Assembly: GCF_031312595.1 (NCBI RefSeq)
Contig: NZ_CP133592.1
Coordinates: forward strand, 124,001-188,000
Source: Methanolobus sediminis
GTDB taxonomy: Archaea; Halobacteriota; Methanosarcinia; Methanosarcinales; Methanosarcinaceae
Reading direction: 5' to 3'
Length of the DNA stretch: 64,000 bases
Positions 54,527 to 62,990 of this stretch are shown here, piece after piece. The translations under genes were made by a program, and so were the position numbers. Every line of letters starts with the position of its first letter. Within the stretch, counting starts at the first letter, position 1. The notes beneath the pieces were generated by a model, which was not told the DNA's origin, ran no database searches, and saw only the letters and a program-made list of their open reading frames with translations.

Positions 54527-56071
54527 TCAATCTTTCAGATAGTCCGAGCACACGACCACGGATACACCTGATCTTGTAGCGATCTCACAGAGACCATTGA
54601 TAGCTTCGGAATACTGGTCACTGTCGACAGGCACTCCTTTACAGATAGTTGCCTGTAAAAGGTCATCATCCACATAGATGCAATGAGTTCCGTGCATCGA
54701 GAGACGGTCATAACTGGCCTTTGCCTCCTCTTTTTTGTCAGCAGGATATGTGATGACCCTGGCCTTTACAGATTTGCATGCCTTATCAGGAGAGACCTGT
54801 TTGCATCTGGTGATCATACCGGCAGCAGCCGTCTGGTTGGTATGCGGGTCGATGACTATGAACGAACCCGTGGACCTGTTCTCGGAATAGATATCAGCAA
54901 ATATAGGACTTTTCAATTCAAGCTTTACCTTTCCGATACCATTCAGGTTCAGTACCTCCGATGACCTCATACTAATGTCATCAGGATCGAACTCATGCAT
55001 CACTTCCTCGAAACTTCCTTTCACCGTGCTTGTGGTATGCTTGATAAGATAATCCTTACCTATCTCCATTGGGGCACTGTCCATCCAGACCACATTGGCC
55101 TCAAGGCTTCCGGTGATCACAGGAAGGTCATCCACTTTGGCTATCGTATCGCCACGGCTTATATCAATGTCATCCTCAAGACAGATAGTCACTGCCATGG
55201 GAGCAAAGGCATAATCAAGGTCCCCGTCAAAAGTGACGATCCTTGAGACCGTGCTCGTCTTTCCTGAAGGGAGCACTCTTACCTTATCGCCCTTATGGAC
55301 AACACCTGAAGCTATAGTACCACAATAACCACGGAAATCATCGCCTCCGCCCCAGTTGACATACTGGACAGGGAACCTGAGGTCATTCAGGTTACGCCCG
55401 CCAGAGACATTTACATTCTCAAGGTAATCAAGAAGCGTTGAACCCTTATACCAGGGCATGTTCTCGCTCCTGTCAATGACATTGTCACCTTTAAGGGCGC
55501 TTATGGGTATGTAGTAGATCGATTCTTCAGATAACTTGTCGGCAAATGAATTGAACTCACTTACGATATTCTCGAACACCTCTTCCGAATAGTCAACAAG
55601 GTCCATCTTATTGACAGCCACAACGAAATTGCGGATACCCAGAAGGGATGATATGAACGAATGCCTCTTTGTCTGCGTGACAACCCCGTTCCTGGCATCA
55701 ATAAGGATCAGTGCAAGGGATGCATTGGATGCACCTGTGGCCATGTTCCTTGTATATTGCTCATGTCCGGGAGTATCGGCAATGATGAAGCGCCTTTTTG
55801 GGGTCGAGAAGAACCTGTAAGCTACATCGATAGTGATACCCTGTTCCCTTTCAGACTTCAGACCATCGGTCACAAGAGAATAATCTATCTCCTGGTTCCT
55901 GTGGGCCATCGAGAATGTCTTTATCACACTCAACTGGTCCTCGAATATGGATTTTGAATCATAGAGCAATCGGCCTATGAGGGTTGACTTACCGTCATCC
56001 ACGCTACCTGCAGTGGCAAAGCGTAAGAGGTCGATATTCTGGTTCTGTTCGATGAGAGAGTCGGAACTCAA
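54527..56071 (-). CDS. cysN: Sulfate adenylyltransferase subunit 1 (GTPase), CysN
   Basis: CysN is the GTPase that drives CysD in making adenylyl sulfate (APS) from sulfate and ATP. The 514-residue product has the EF-Tu-like GTPase motifs [33 protein letters not shown] and VNKMDLVDY, then two beta-barrel domains. There is no C-terminal APS kinase domain, unlike CysNC fusions. The start is a TTG whose TTGA overlaps the cysD stop by 4 bases; a GGAGGG ribosome site lies upstream. CysDN-type ATP sulfurylase is typical of bacteria, so gene transfer is possible. Confidence 0.94.
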   Translation of the reverse strand: MSSDSLIEQNQNIDLLRFATAGSVDDGKSTLIGRLLYDSKSIFEDQLSVIKTFSMAHRNQEIDYSLVTDGLKSEREQGITIDVAYRFFSTPKRRFIIADTPGHEQYTRNMATGASNASLALILIDARNGVVTQTKRHSFISSLLGIRNFVVAVNKMDLVDYSEEVFENIVSEFNSFADKLSEESIYYIPISALKGDNVIDRSENMPWYKGSTLLDYLENVNVSGGRNLNDLRFPVQYVNWGGGDDFRGYCGTIASGVVHKGDKVRVLPSGKTSTVSRIVTFDGDLDYAFAPMAVTICLEDDIDISRGDTIAKVDDLPVITGSLEANVVWMDSAPMEIGKDYLIKHTTSTVKGSFEEVMHEFDPDDISMRSSEVLNLNGIGKVKLELKSPIFADIYSENRSTGSFIVIDPHTNQTAAAGMITRCKQVSPDKACKSVKARVITYPADKKEEAKASYDRLSMHGTHCIYVDDDLLQATICKGVPVDSDQYSEAINGLCEIATRSGVSVVVCSDYLKD

Positions 56072-56976
56072 AAGTATCCCTCCTTCTTCTTTTGTTCCAT
56101 GGAACTATCCTGGTCGTGGTCGATCACCCTCGTGATACGCTCGGAATGACGGGAAACCATCATCTCCTCGATGATCTTCGGCAGAGTGTCCGCATCTGAC
56201 CTTACAGCACCTGTACAATAATGGCACCCAAGTGTCCTGAAACGGCACATAACATCTTTTATCTCTCCCTCGTGCTCGTCCGTATAGACAGGTATCAACT
56301 GGCCATTCTTCTCAATGACAGGTCTTTCCTTTGCAAAGTAGAGAGGAACGATATCGATATTCTCATGATAGATATAGGTCCAGATATCAAGCTCTGTCCA
56401 GTTGGATAGCGGGAAAACCCTTATGGATTCTCCAGGGTCTATCTTAGAGTTGAAGAGGTTCCAGAGTTCTGGTTTCTGGTTCTTTGGATTCCACTGTCCA
56501 TGTTTATCCCTGAAAGAGTAGATACGCTCCTTTGCCCTTGATTTTTCTTCATCTCTGCGTGCACCACCAAAAGCTGCATCGTAGCCACCTTCCTTAAGTG
56601 CATCAAGAAGCGCTTTTGTTTTCAGGTCAGCACAGCATTTTACAGTACCAACTGTGAGAGGATTAACCCCTCTTTTAAGGGCCTCCTCGTTCCTGTGAAC
56701 CCTAAGGTCAAGGTTATGTTTCTTTGTATACTGGTCCCTGAAATCGTACATTTCAGGGAACTTGTACCCGGTATCGATATGCAACAGCGGGAAAGGTACT
56801 TTTTTCGGATAGAAGGCCTTAATAGCAAGATGGGTCATTACCGATGAATCCTTGCCTACCGAATATAGCATCACAGGGTTATCAAATTCAGCAGCAACTT
56901 CCCTGATAATGTTTATGCTTTCAGCTTCAAGTGTTTTGAGGTTCGAAAGCCTGTATGATTCTTCCGCAGTAGTCAT
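56068..56976 (-). CDS. cysD: Sulfate adenylyltransferase subunit 2, CysD
   Basis: CysD is the PP-loop catalytic subunit of ATP sulfurylase. The 302-residue product has [17 protein letters not shown] as PP-loop, [32 protein letters not shown] and a C-terminal [14 protein letters not shown], all standard. GGAGG precedes the ATG. It is the first gene of cysDN and lies 82 bases downstream of the APS reductase gene on the same strand, so the whole set from sulfite reductase to cysN may be one transcript. Confidence 0.95.
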   Translation of the reverse strand: MTTAEESYRLSNLKTLEAESINIIREVAAEFDNPVMLYSVGKDSSVMTHLAIKAFYPKKVPFPLLHIDTGYKFPEMYDFRDQYTKKHNLDLRVHRNEEALKRGVNPLTVGTVKCCADLKTKALLDALKEGGYDAAFGGARRDEEKSRAKERIYSFRDKHGQWNPKNQKPELWNLFNSKIDPGESIRVFPLSNWTELDIWTYIYHENIDIVPLYFAKERPVIEKNGQLIPVYTDEHEGEIKDVMCRFRTLGCHYCTGAVRSDADTLPKIIEEMMVSRHSERITRVIDHDQDSSMEQKKKEGYF

Positions 56977-57058
56977 CCCGACCCTCCGTTAGTGATAATA
57001 GATAATTTCAATGACATTTTTTATTGATCCTTAATATATGATATTCCAGGTCTTATTA

Positions 57059-57802
57059 TCAGACCTGGGGTTTTATGTTTCCTAAATGCAGACCGCATTC
57101 TTTCTTTGTGGCCTCTTCCCACCACCAGCGACCTTCGCGTTCATGCTGTCCCGGCAGGACCGGTCTGGTACACGGTTCGCAGCCGATACTGACGTATCCT
57201 TTTTCATGAAGCTCATTATAAGGGACATTGTTTTCCCGGATATAATCCCATACCTGTTTTGATGTCCAGTTTGCAAGAGGATTGAATTTTATAAGCTGTC
57301 CGTCCCCGAATACCGGGTCCACTTCTACAACAGGAATTTCAGCACGAGTATTTGGGCTCTGGTCCTTTCGCTGTCCTGTTATCCATGCAGACCTTGTGCT
57401 CAGTGAACGCCTGAGAGGATCGACCTTCCTGACAGCACAACACTCACCATGTCCGTCTGTGTAGAAGGAGAACATACCTTTTTTCAGTACTAATTCCTCG
57501 GTCTTCTCCCTGTTTGCGAAGAAGATCTCTAGCGGAATATTGTAATGATTTCGCACAACATCGAAAAACCGGTAGGTTTCAGGGTGAAGACGACCTGTAT
57601 CCAGGGAGAATACACTTACCTCCGGAACTATCTTTGTTGCCATATCAATGAGTACAACGTCCTCGGCACCGCTAAATGCAATTGTTATACCGGTTCCAAA
57701 TCTGTTGATGGCGTACTCAAGGATCTCCTGTGGAGAACTGGCCTTATAGCTTTCAGCTAATTGGCCTATCTCTTTTTTTAGATCCGCATGTTTTTCAGTC
57801 AT
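57059..57802 (-). CDS. cysH: Adenylyl-sulfate (APS) reductase of the [4Fe-4S] type
   Basis: The enzyme reduces APS to sulfite. The 247-residue product has the PAPS/APS-reductase nucleotide segment [17 protein letters not shown] and [12 protein letters not shown]. It also has the four cluster cysteines typical of APS-specific enzymes: C121-C122 in [12 protein letters not shown] and C208/C211 in GCEPC. The catalytic Cys is C236 in KKECGLH. Enzymes that use PAPS lack the CC and CxxC pairs, so APS is the likely substrate, and no APS kinase is needed; none is present. AGGA precedes the ATG. Confidence 0.92.
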   Translation of the reverse strand: MTEKHADLKKEIGQLAESYKASSPQEILEYAINRFGTGITIAFSGAEDVVLIDMATKIVPEVSVFSLDTGRLHPETYRFFDVVRNHYNIPLEIFFANREKTEELVLKKGMFSFYTDGHGECCAVRKVDPLRRSLSTRSAWITGQRKDQSPNTRAEIPVVEVDPVFGDGQLIKFNPLANWTSKQVWDYIRENNVPYNELHEKGYVSIGCEPCTRPVLPGQHEREGRWWWEEATKKECGLHLGNIKPQV

Positions 57803-57901
57803 GATTTGATTTCCTGGTGATTATATAAGATGTAAATATGTGAACGAAACCATATAATAGTGGGGTCCAAATATTCCTTTAACGCTTATACAGGAAGCAG
57901 T

Positions 57902-58765
57902 TCATTCAAGCACAAAGGTCCTGAACTTTTCAAAACCAATACGCTGTATGGTATCTCCGAAACGCTCCCCGGGGGTTGCTTCCTTTTTAAAGAACTCGAT
58001 AGACCTTTCGATTACCCTGAAGAGTGTATCTTCATCTACAAGTTCTGTAAGTTTGACACCAAATCTCGGATATCTGCCGACCTTGCCGCCGACATAGATT
58101 GTATATCCTTCTTTTGATACTGCCCATGCATCCTTCGGACATATCAGACGGCACTGGCCACACAGGATACATTTTTCCCTGTCATAATCCAGGGTCTTAC
58201 CCTCAACACGGATAGCATCGGCAGGACATGCGGTCTGACAGAGCTTACAATAGGTACATTTATCCTCTACCCATTCAGGCTCAAGTCCTCCCATTACACC
58301 GAAATCATTTTCCTGTGCTTTCATACATGAAGAAGGACAGCCGGTTACACCGAACTTGAACTTGCCCGGAAGCTCCATGGCAAAATATTTGTCATCTATC
58401 TTCTTTGCAATGTCCTCTGAATCGATAAGTCCTCTTGGGCAGATACGATTACCCTGACATGCAACTATACCTCGGACCCTTGGACCGCAGGTACCCTGAC
58501 GGACACCCCTTTCCTCAAGTTCGTCAAGGAGAGCATCTGCATCCTCAAATGGGATATAGGATATCTCAAGTCCCTGACGTGCGGTTATGTGTACTTCGCC
58601 TTTTCCATACTTTTCTGAAGCATCGGCAAGTGCACGAAGCTGCTCAGCGCTTAGCTGGCCGCCCACGATCCGAAGCCTGATGGAGAAGAGGTCTTCATCA
58701 TGCTGCTTCTGGTGAAGGAAACCGCCCTGTTTCAGCCTGTCATAGTTGATTGTCTTTTCACCCAT
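57902..58765 (-). CDS. Small siroheme sulfite reductase with ferredoxin domain
   Basis: The 287-residue protein has a nitrite/sulfite reductase ferredoxin-like half-domain (about 10-80), the siroheme-[4Fe-4S] ligands C103/C109 (CQGNRICPRG) and C143/C147 (GCPSSCMK), and an inserted double [4Fe-4S] ferredoxin (C170 to C180, C199 to C209). This is the layout of the small dissimilatory-like sulfite reductases of methanogens and of the C-terminal half of F420-dependent Fsr. In the cluster it would reduce sulfite to sulfide. Electrons probably come from ferredoxin or another low-potential donor; no F420-binding domain is present. No strong ribosome site precedes the ATG. Confidence 0.87.
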   Translation of the reverse strand: MGEKTINYDRLKQGGFLHQKQHDEDLFSIRLRIVGGQLSAEQLRALADASEKYGKGEVHITARQGLEISYIPFEDADALLDELEERGVRQGTCGPRVRGIVACQGNRICPRGLIDSEDIAKKIDDKYFAMELPGKFKFGVTGCPSSCMKAQENDFGVMGGLEPEWVEDKCTYCKLCQTACPADAIRVEGKTLDYDREKCILCGQCRLICPKDAWAVSKEGYTIYVGGKVGRYPRFGVKLTELVDEDTLFRVIERSIEFFKKEATPGERFGDTIQRIGFEKFRTFVLE

Positions 58766-58960
58766 GTATTATCAAATACAGTTTCTCAGTTTCAGATATA
58801 TAGGTATATAAAAAGGCAAATGTTGCATCTTCCTGCCCAATTTTGTGGTAATTTTGGCCCCATTCTCCAGTGCTATATAACAGGCTTGCTTTCACTTATC
58901 GGATTACTACATTGGAAATAATGAAAACGTCTGAAATCTGAAAAAGGAGAGAATAGTAAA

Positions 58961-59920
58961 ATGATCATAGCGCTGGCTGCAATTGTATCTGCAATATTTA
59001 TGGGAATTAACGTTGGAGGAAATAATGCAGCCGCTTCCATGGGAGCAGCGTATGGTGCAAAGGCCCGTACCAAAAGCCAGGCTGTGATCCTGATAGCCAT
59101 ATTCTCCCTTTTAGGAGCAGTGATCAGCGGTGGTGATGTTGTCAGGACACTTGGGGAAGGTATAATCCCGGGTAATACAATAACACTTATGGCCGCTGTC
59201 ATCGCAATATCCGCTGCTGCCCTTAGTCTTTTCATAGGTAACATCCTGAGGGTACCGGTCTCAGCTAGTCAGTCAGCTGTCGGATCGATCGTAGGGATAG
59301 GAATATTCTTCGGTGTACTTGATACAGATCTGCTCTCGCACATAATCGGCTGGTGGGTGGTCACACCTGTACTCGCTTTTGCACTTGCTTTTATTTGTGG
59401 CAAGTTCATCCACCCGAAACTTGTGCTCTGGCTCATGGACCACGAGTCCGAAGAAAAGATACGTAGCATCATTGGAAAGCTTCTTACGGCTTCAGGATGT
59501 TACGTGGCATACTCCGCTGGTGCCAATAATGCTGCAAGTGCTGTTGGTCCGCTTGTAGGAGCAGGGTTCTTCGACCAGACCACAGGAACTATCATAGGTG
59601 GCCTGACACTTGGAGTAGGCGCTCTTATTATAGGTGGAAGGATACTCCAGACGGTGGGTGATGATATCACCGAGCTCTGTATCATCCGTGCGATCTTCAT
59701 CGAGGTCATAGCAGCTATTATAGTTCATGGTGCATCACATGCAGGCATACCGGTCTCACTGGGACAGATAGTACCTGCAGCCATTATTGGCATAGGATGT
59801 GCTAATGAAGGATTCAACACAGTGAAGAACAAGACAGTTAAACGTATATTCCTCATGTGGATCACTTCACCACTTATAGCAGGCCTTATAGCATACATTG
59901 CTATGAAGGTCATTTCCTGA
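58961..59920 (+). CDS. PiT-family anion permease, probable sulfate transporter
   Basis: The 319-residue membrane protein has about ten helices and the duplicated PiT signature: FMGINVGGNNAAASMGAAYGA near the start and YSAGANNAASAVGPLVGAG in the second half. PiT proteins move phosphate, but a bacterial branch (CysP) moves sulfate. Placement divergent from the sulfite reductase gene and within a sulfate-assimilation cluster favours sulfate here. AGGAG precedes the ATG. The substrate remains an inference from context. Confidence 0.82.
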   Translation: MIIALAAIVSAIFMGINVGGNNAAASMGAAYGAKARTKSQAVILIAIFSLLGAVISGGDVVRTLGEGIIPGNTITLMAAVIAISAAALSLFIGNILRVPVSASQSAVGSIVGIGIFFGVLDTDLLSHIIGWWVVTPVLAFALAFICGKFIHPKLVLWLMDHESEEKIRSIIGKLLTASGCYVAYSAGANNAASAVGPLVGAGFFDQTTGTIIGGLTLGVGALIIGGRILQTVGDDITELCIIRAIFIEVIAAIIVHGASHAGIPVSLGQIVPAAIIGIGCANEGFNTVKNKTVKRIFLMWITSPLIAGLIAYIAMKVIS

Positions 59921-60004
59921 AAGAATGAGAAAGATTAGTGAAAAAAGAATTGATCAAAACGGTTTTAATGATTTTTCTAAAAATAAAACAAAAATAAGGA
60001 AAAT

Positions 60005-60238
60005 TCAGGCCTTTTTTATGTGCACTTTCCATGTATCTTTGTCTTCCTGATCGATCCCAAGTATCGTATGTCCCTCATCCTTTACGCTTTTTGGAACGCT
60101 TGATGCCGCTGATTCAGAGCTGAATATCACTGTCAGCTGTTCACCGCTTTTCAGTCCTTCCATATAGAGTTTTGTTTTTACGAAAGTAAGAGGGCAGACC
60201 TCCCCTTTCAGATCGAGTTCAATTGAGCTATGTTCCAT
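60005..60238 (-). CDS. tusA: TusA/SirA-type sulfur carrier
   Basis: The 77-residue protein has the family core LDLKGEVCPLTFVKTKLYM with the sulfur-carrying Cys15 in CPLT, and a GEQLTVIFSS strand. TusA-like proteins pass persulfide sulfur between enzymes. I choose the ATG at 60238, with AAAGGT as ribosome site; the open frame continues upstream to 60523 but without family similarity. It closes the sulfate-assimilation cluster and could move the sulfide-derived sulfur into biosynthesis. Upstream boxes shared with the regulator gene at 62105 suggest co-regulation. Confidence 0.9.
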   Translation of the reverse strand: MEHSSIELDLKGEVCPLTFVKTKLYMEGLKSGEQLTVIFSSESAASSVPKSVKDEGHTILGIDQEDKDTWKVHIKKA

Positions 60239-60369
60239 ATTGTTTACCTTTTTTTGGTTTTGTATAGGAATGATTGCCTTTTGCATCATATAATGACTGA
60301 TATAAGGGCAAAATTGACCTTTAACTGACAGGCAATTAGAATAGATGTTGAACATTACGATATTGATAT

Positions 60370-60410
60370 TACCCACTTTGTCCGAAAAATATGATTTTTG
60401 TCCAAAAAAT
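60370..60410. promoter_or_regulatory. Boxes upstream of tusA shared with the 61.9 kb region
   Basis: Bases 60370-60391 (TACCCACTTTGTCCGAAAAA + TA) match the reverse complement of 61973-61994 at 20 of 22 positions. Bases 60383-60410 match 61921-61948 directly at 25 of 28. The core TGTCC-N-AAAA occurs at 60379 and 60399. They lie about 130-170 bases upstream of tusA and just beyond the 3' end of the two-gene module. Confidence 0.65.
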
Positions 60411-60494
60411 AATTTGTTGTTAATCAACTCATATTCAATTAAATTATTTGTAAAAGGAGAAGATGTATCGAGATTTGATATAGATGGGATTACA

Positions 60495-60932
60495 TTACCA
60501 ATTATAATCTCGGTAATTATCATTTTGTCGACTTAGTAGAAACAACTTTAGGAAAAGCCCAGCTAAGACAGCGATCAATGAAAATATCATTCCAGTGACT
60601 ATTGAAGGTGCTATACCCCACAATGCATTACCTAAATAATACACCATAAAAAGAATCCCCAGAACATATCCAACTGAAAAAATTGCACGGTCTAATAACC
60701 CCAACAATACACCTTGGAGAAATCCTGCAATTGTCAATATAAATATTGCAGATCCATAAGATGACATAACTGATTGTGATGCTTCGGACACAGGGAGAGC
60801 ATTATTAAGTGCGTTCATTATCATATTTCCGACAAAGACATACAATTCAACTCCAAGAACACTAGCACCAATACCAAATCCTGTGATTAATAAACCTATT
60901 TGGATTCTAATATCTTCGAGAATATCTTCCAT
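60495..60932 (-). CDS. Unrecognised four-helix membrane protein of the two-gene module
   Basis: The 145-residue protein has four hydrophobic segments (about 12-35, 55-80, 85-105 and 112-135) and a short polar C-terminus (RQNDNYRDYNW). I do not recognise a family. I choose the ATG at 60932 with GGTGA as ribosome site; a TTG at 60953 overlaps the upstream stop. It is coupled to the preceding gene, so the two products probably act together. Confidence 0.6.
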   Translation of the reverse strand: MEDILEDIRIQIGLLITGFGIGASVLGVELYVFVGNMIMNALNNALPVSEASQSVMSSYGSAIFILTIAGFLQGVLLGLLDRAIFSVGYVLGILFMVYYLGNALWGIAPSIVTGMIFSLIAVLAGLFLKLFLLSRQNDNYRDYNW

Positions 60933-60949
60933 ATTTAATTCACCATTAT

Positions 60950-61783
60950 TCAAGATTCAGCAATTTTCATCATTTCATCTATTTTTGATGCAATACTTTC
61001 ATTGTCGCCAGTTTTTAACAATTCATACCACTCATCATTGTTGAATTCATCAGGAAATATGCTCATATAACCAAGACGTGTTTCACCATTTGCAATCGAT
61101 ACTACAAATTGCAATTGGTTTATTATAATATGGAGAAAATTGAGTTGTGACCAATCTATTGGTTCTACTGAAAGAGTTAATACTTCTTTTGCAATTGTTG
61201 TAGTTGCATGGATCTCAGGATCTCTTTTGTATCTCGAATATTTTTTGCCTCGTGCAACCGTGATTGCAAAGTAATCAAATTCGTTATCTGGTTGTTTCAA
61301 CCATTTTGCAATAGTCCCAATTCGACTTTTACCAGATAGTTCTTTTCCAGTCCCAAGCATGTAAATTATACTCATGAAATATTCAAATACCATTCTACTG
61401 GATATTATCAACCATTGTCTACTTTCCGCAAATAATAACTGTTCATGTATCCATTTATCATCGATTGATAATCGTTCGCGTGGTTGTACAGATTGATAAG
61501 TGTATTTTATTTGCAAAAGCATGCCAAATACCTTATAGGCAAGTTTTCGCTGCATATTTCCATCTAGTTGTTTAGCCATCGTCGTGCCCATAACGGAAGA
61601 TACCCAATTTATATGTACTTGTTTTGAAATCTCACATGGGCAATATAATGCAAGAATCTGATCCATTCGTTGTACTAACTCATCCAGATTAAGATTTTCA
61701 ATTTCCTGTTTTGTTAATATGTTCATATCACCTTGACAGCAGGTATAACCTCGCTTTAGTTCTTCATTTGACAAATAAATCAC
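60950..61783 (-). CDS. Unrecognised soluble protein of the two-gene module, possibly HEPN-like
   Basis: The 277-residue helical protein has no signal or membrane segment. The central part (about 120-230) recalls HEPN-type domains: a long helix RQWLIISSRMVFEYFMSIIY, then SRIGTIAKWLK, and a polar motif RDPEIHATT with the R-x4-H spacing of HEPN ribonucleases, followed by another long helix. This is weak, by-eye evidence. An N-terminal CC and CPCE could bind metal. The GTG start at 61783 has no good ribosome site; the ATG at 61726, next to AAGGTGAT, is an alternative. It overlaps or abuts the membrane protein gene downstream. The pair is AT-rich and bracketed by repeats. Confidence 0.5.
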   Translation of the reverse strand: MIYLSNEELKRGYTCCQGDMNILTKQEIENLNLDELVQRMDQILALYCPCEISKQVHINWVSSVMGTTMAKQLDGNMQRKLAYKVFGMLLQIKYTYQSVQPRERLSIDDKWIHEQLLFAESRQWLIISSRMVFEYFMSIIYMLGTGKELSGKSRIGTIAKWLKQPDNEFDYFAITVARGKKYSRYKRDPEIHATTTIAKEVLTLSVEPIDWSQLNFLHIIINQLQFVVSIANGETRLGYMSIFPDEFNNDEWYELLKTGDNESIASKIDEMMKIAES

Positions 61784-61920
61784 TCACACAAATAAGCTGC
61801 ACATACGAGTTCTTTAGTAAATGGTCGATATTTATAAAGATATTTATTAATATCAATCAATAGTAATACAAATATATATGAATTTTGTTTTAATTAAGTA
61901 TCCAAGTGGTGCCATTTTAT

Positions 61921-61994
61921 CGAAAAATATCCTTTTTGTCCTAAAAATCATGTAGCTGTCCGAAAAGTACTCTATTTATCGGACAAAGCGGGTA
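61921..61994. promoter_or_regulatory. Boxes upstream of the frameshifted regulator, shared with tusA
   Basis: Bases 61921-61948 are a direct copy (25 of 28) of 60383-60410, and 61973-61994 an inverted copy (20 of 22) of 60370-60391. TGTCC-N-AAAA cores lie at 61937 and 61957, and inverted at 61979-61985. They could be operators of the regulator encoded at 62105, or junction repeats flanking the 60.4-61.9 kb module. Confidence 0.65.
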
Positions 61995-62023
61995 TTACCA
62001 ATAGATATTTATAACATACATAC

Positions 62024-62047
62024 AATTCACAATTGTTAATTCACAAT
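62024..62047. promoter_or_regulatory. Operator-like repeat AATTCACAAT upstream of the regulator
   Basis: AATTCACAAT occurs at 62024-62033 and 62038-62047, and the intervening ATTGTTAATT (62032-62041) is its inverted form with one mismatch. TTCAC-AATC-GTGAA overlaps at 62040-62053. The array lies about 60 bases before the regulator's ATG, where an autoregulatory site would be expected. Confidence 0.45.
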
Positions 62048-62104
62048 CGTGAAATTGCTGTCTGAAAAACGACAGAACTCAAAAAATAATAAGGAGCAAT
62101 TTAA

Positions 62105-62498
62105 ATGAGGGATCGCTTTTGTTGATACTTACCGAGAAAAAGTAAAGATAAACACGAATAACAAGGAAAGAAAAGACAGTGATATTAAAAAAACCATAGA
62201 AGGGCTTCCACCTTCTGCAAAGCTTGTCTTTAAAGTCCTCGAGTATGGCGGACTCCTTACACAAAAGGAGATAGCCGAACAAAGTTACCTGCCTCCCAGA
62301 ACCATCAGATACGCGCTTGCCAGATTGAAGGATGAGGATTTCCTGCAGGAAAAGTTCTATTTCAAGGATGCAAGGCAAAGTCTCTATTGCCTGAAAAATA
62401 TACCTGGCACCGGGAATAAACCAATGGGTAATACCCCTGGAATGGAACAGAAGACAATCAACATGAGTGCAGATAACTACGAAATAGCAGTTATGTAA
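62105..62498 (+). pseudogene. Winged-helix transcriptional regulator with a frameshift near its start
   Basis: The ATG at 62105 has an AAGGAG ribosome site, but the frame stops after six codons. Removing one T from the TTTT run at 62117-62120 joins it to an open frame ending at 62498, giving about 130 residues: MRDRFVDTYREKVK..., then a winged helix (about 30-95; LPPSAKLVFKVLEYGGLLTQ, KEIAEQSYLPPRTIRYALAR) and a polar tail ending NYEIAVM. No in-frame start exists for the second part alone, so this is a real mutation, a programmed shift or a sequence error. The protein would be MarR/TrmB-like. Boxes upstream are shared with tusA. Confidence 0.7.
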
Positions 62499-62515
62499 GA
62501 CCAGTCATAGAAAAT

Positions 62516-62638
62516 ATGACTGAACTGATTAACAACTTGTCCATAGCGGGAAAAGCCAGGAATATGGTATACAACATGTACCTGTTCCAACAGCTTATTC
62601 CCGCTTCCCTAGCACTACTTCTTTTATTTAAGACTTGA
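62516..62638 (+). CDS. Possible 40-residue membrane peptide
   Basis: A short frame from the ATG at 62516 encodes a polar start (MTELINNLSIAGKARN) and a hydrophobic end (LFQQLIPASLALLLLFKT). It starts 17 bases after the regulator's stop, but no convincing ribosome site precedes it. An inverted pair AGCGGGAA/TTCCCGCT lies within it. It could be a real small protein or chance. Confidence 0.25.
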   Translation: MTELINNLSIAGKARNMVYNMYLFQQLIPASLALLLLFKT

Positions 62639-62826
62639 TCTGGCAGTGAATACTGAAACGCTGTCTATGCTATTTATTCTATAAGGAATGGAAATCAGAT
62701 ATATGCCGAGTTCATTATTCCATATCCAAACCCTCTGATCATGAAATAATCAAAACCTTTTTAAAATATTGATATTTTTTAGTGCACTAAAGCACATTTT
62801 AGTTCATTGAAGGAGGAGAATAATAC

Positions 62827-62901
62827 TTGGTGTTGATACACAATATTTTAACTGAGGTTTACTTCAAACCCCATTATGTGGCTGAAAGGAGGAAAAACTA
62901 A
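62827..62901 (+). CDS. Possible 24-residue leader peptide
   Basis: A TTG (or the adjoining GTG) at 62827 follows a strong GGAGGAG ribosome site at 62811-62817. The frame encodes a polar peptide (about VLIHNILTEVYFKPHY then VAERRKN) whose stop TAA overlaps the ATG of the next small gene. The second ribosome site lies inside it. It could couple translation of the downstream genes. Evidence is limited to the signal layout. Confidence 0.3.
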   Translation: MVLIHNILTEVYFKPHYVAERRKN

Positions 62902-62990
62902 TGCCATTGCCTTATCTTTATTTGATAGTTTCTGTTATCGTTATGCTTGGAATAACTTTCTTTTTCGTGTTGAGGCGGGACCATGATTAA
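62901..62990 (+). CDS. 29-residue single-helix protein, probable symporter accessory peptide
   Basis: The frame has a strong GGAGG ribosome site and encodes MPLPYLYLIVSVIVMLGITF then FFVLRRDHD: one transmembrane helix with a charged end. Its stop overlaps the start of the symporter gene by 8 bases. Very short membrane proteins directly upstream of sodium:solute symporters are known in archaea and bacteria and are thought to be small accessory subunits; this fits that pattern. Confidence 0.65.
   Translation: MPLPYLYLIVSVIVMLGITFFFVLRRDHD

Noticed and set aside
54527-60238. Dissimilatory sulfate reduction (energy metabolism)
   Set aside because: No AprAB, Qmo, DsrAB/MKJOP genes; the APS reductase is the small assimilatory type and ATP sulfurylase is CysDN. 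Assimilation is the better reading.
60239-60523. Long N-terminal extension of TusA
   Set aside because: The extension is AT-rich, unlike the family, and holds the shared regulatory boxes; the ATG at 60238 has a ribosome site.
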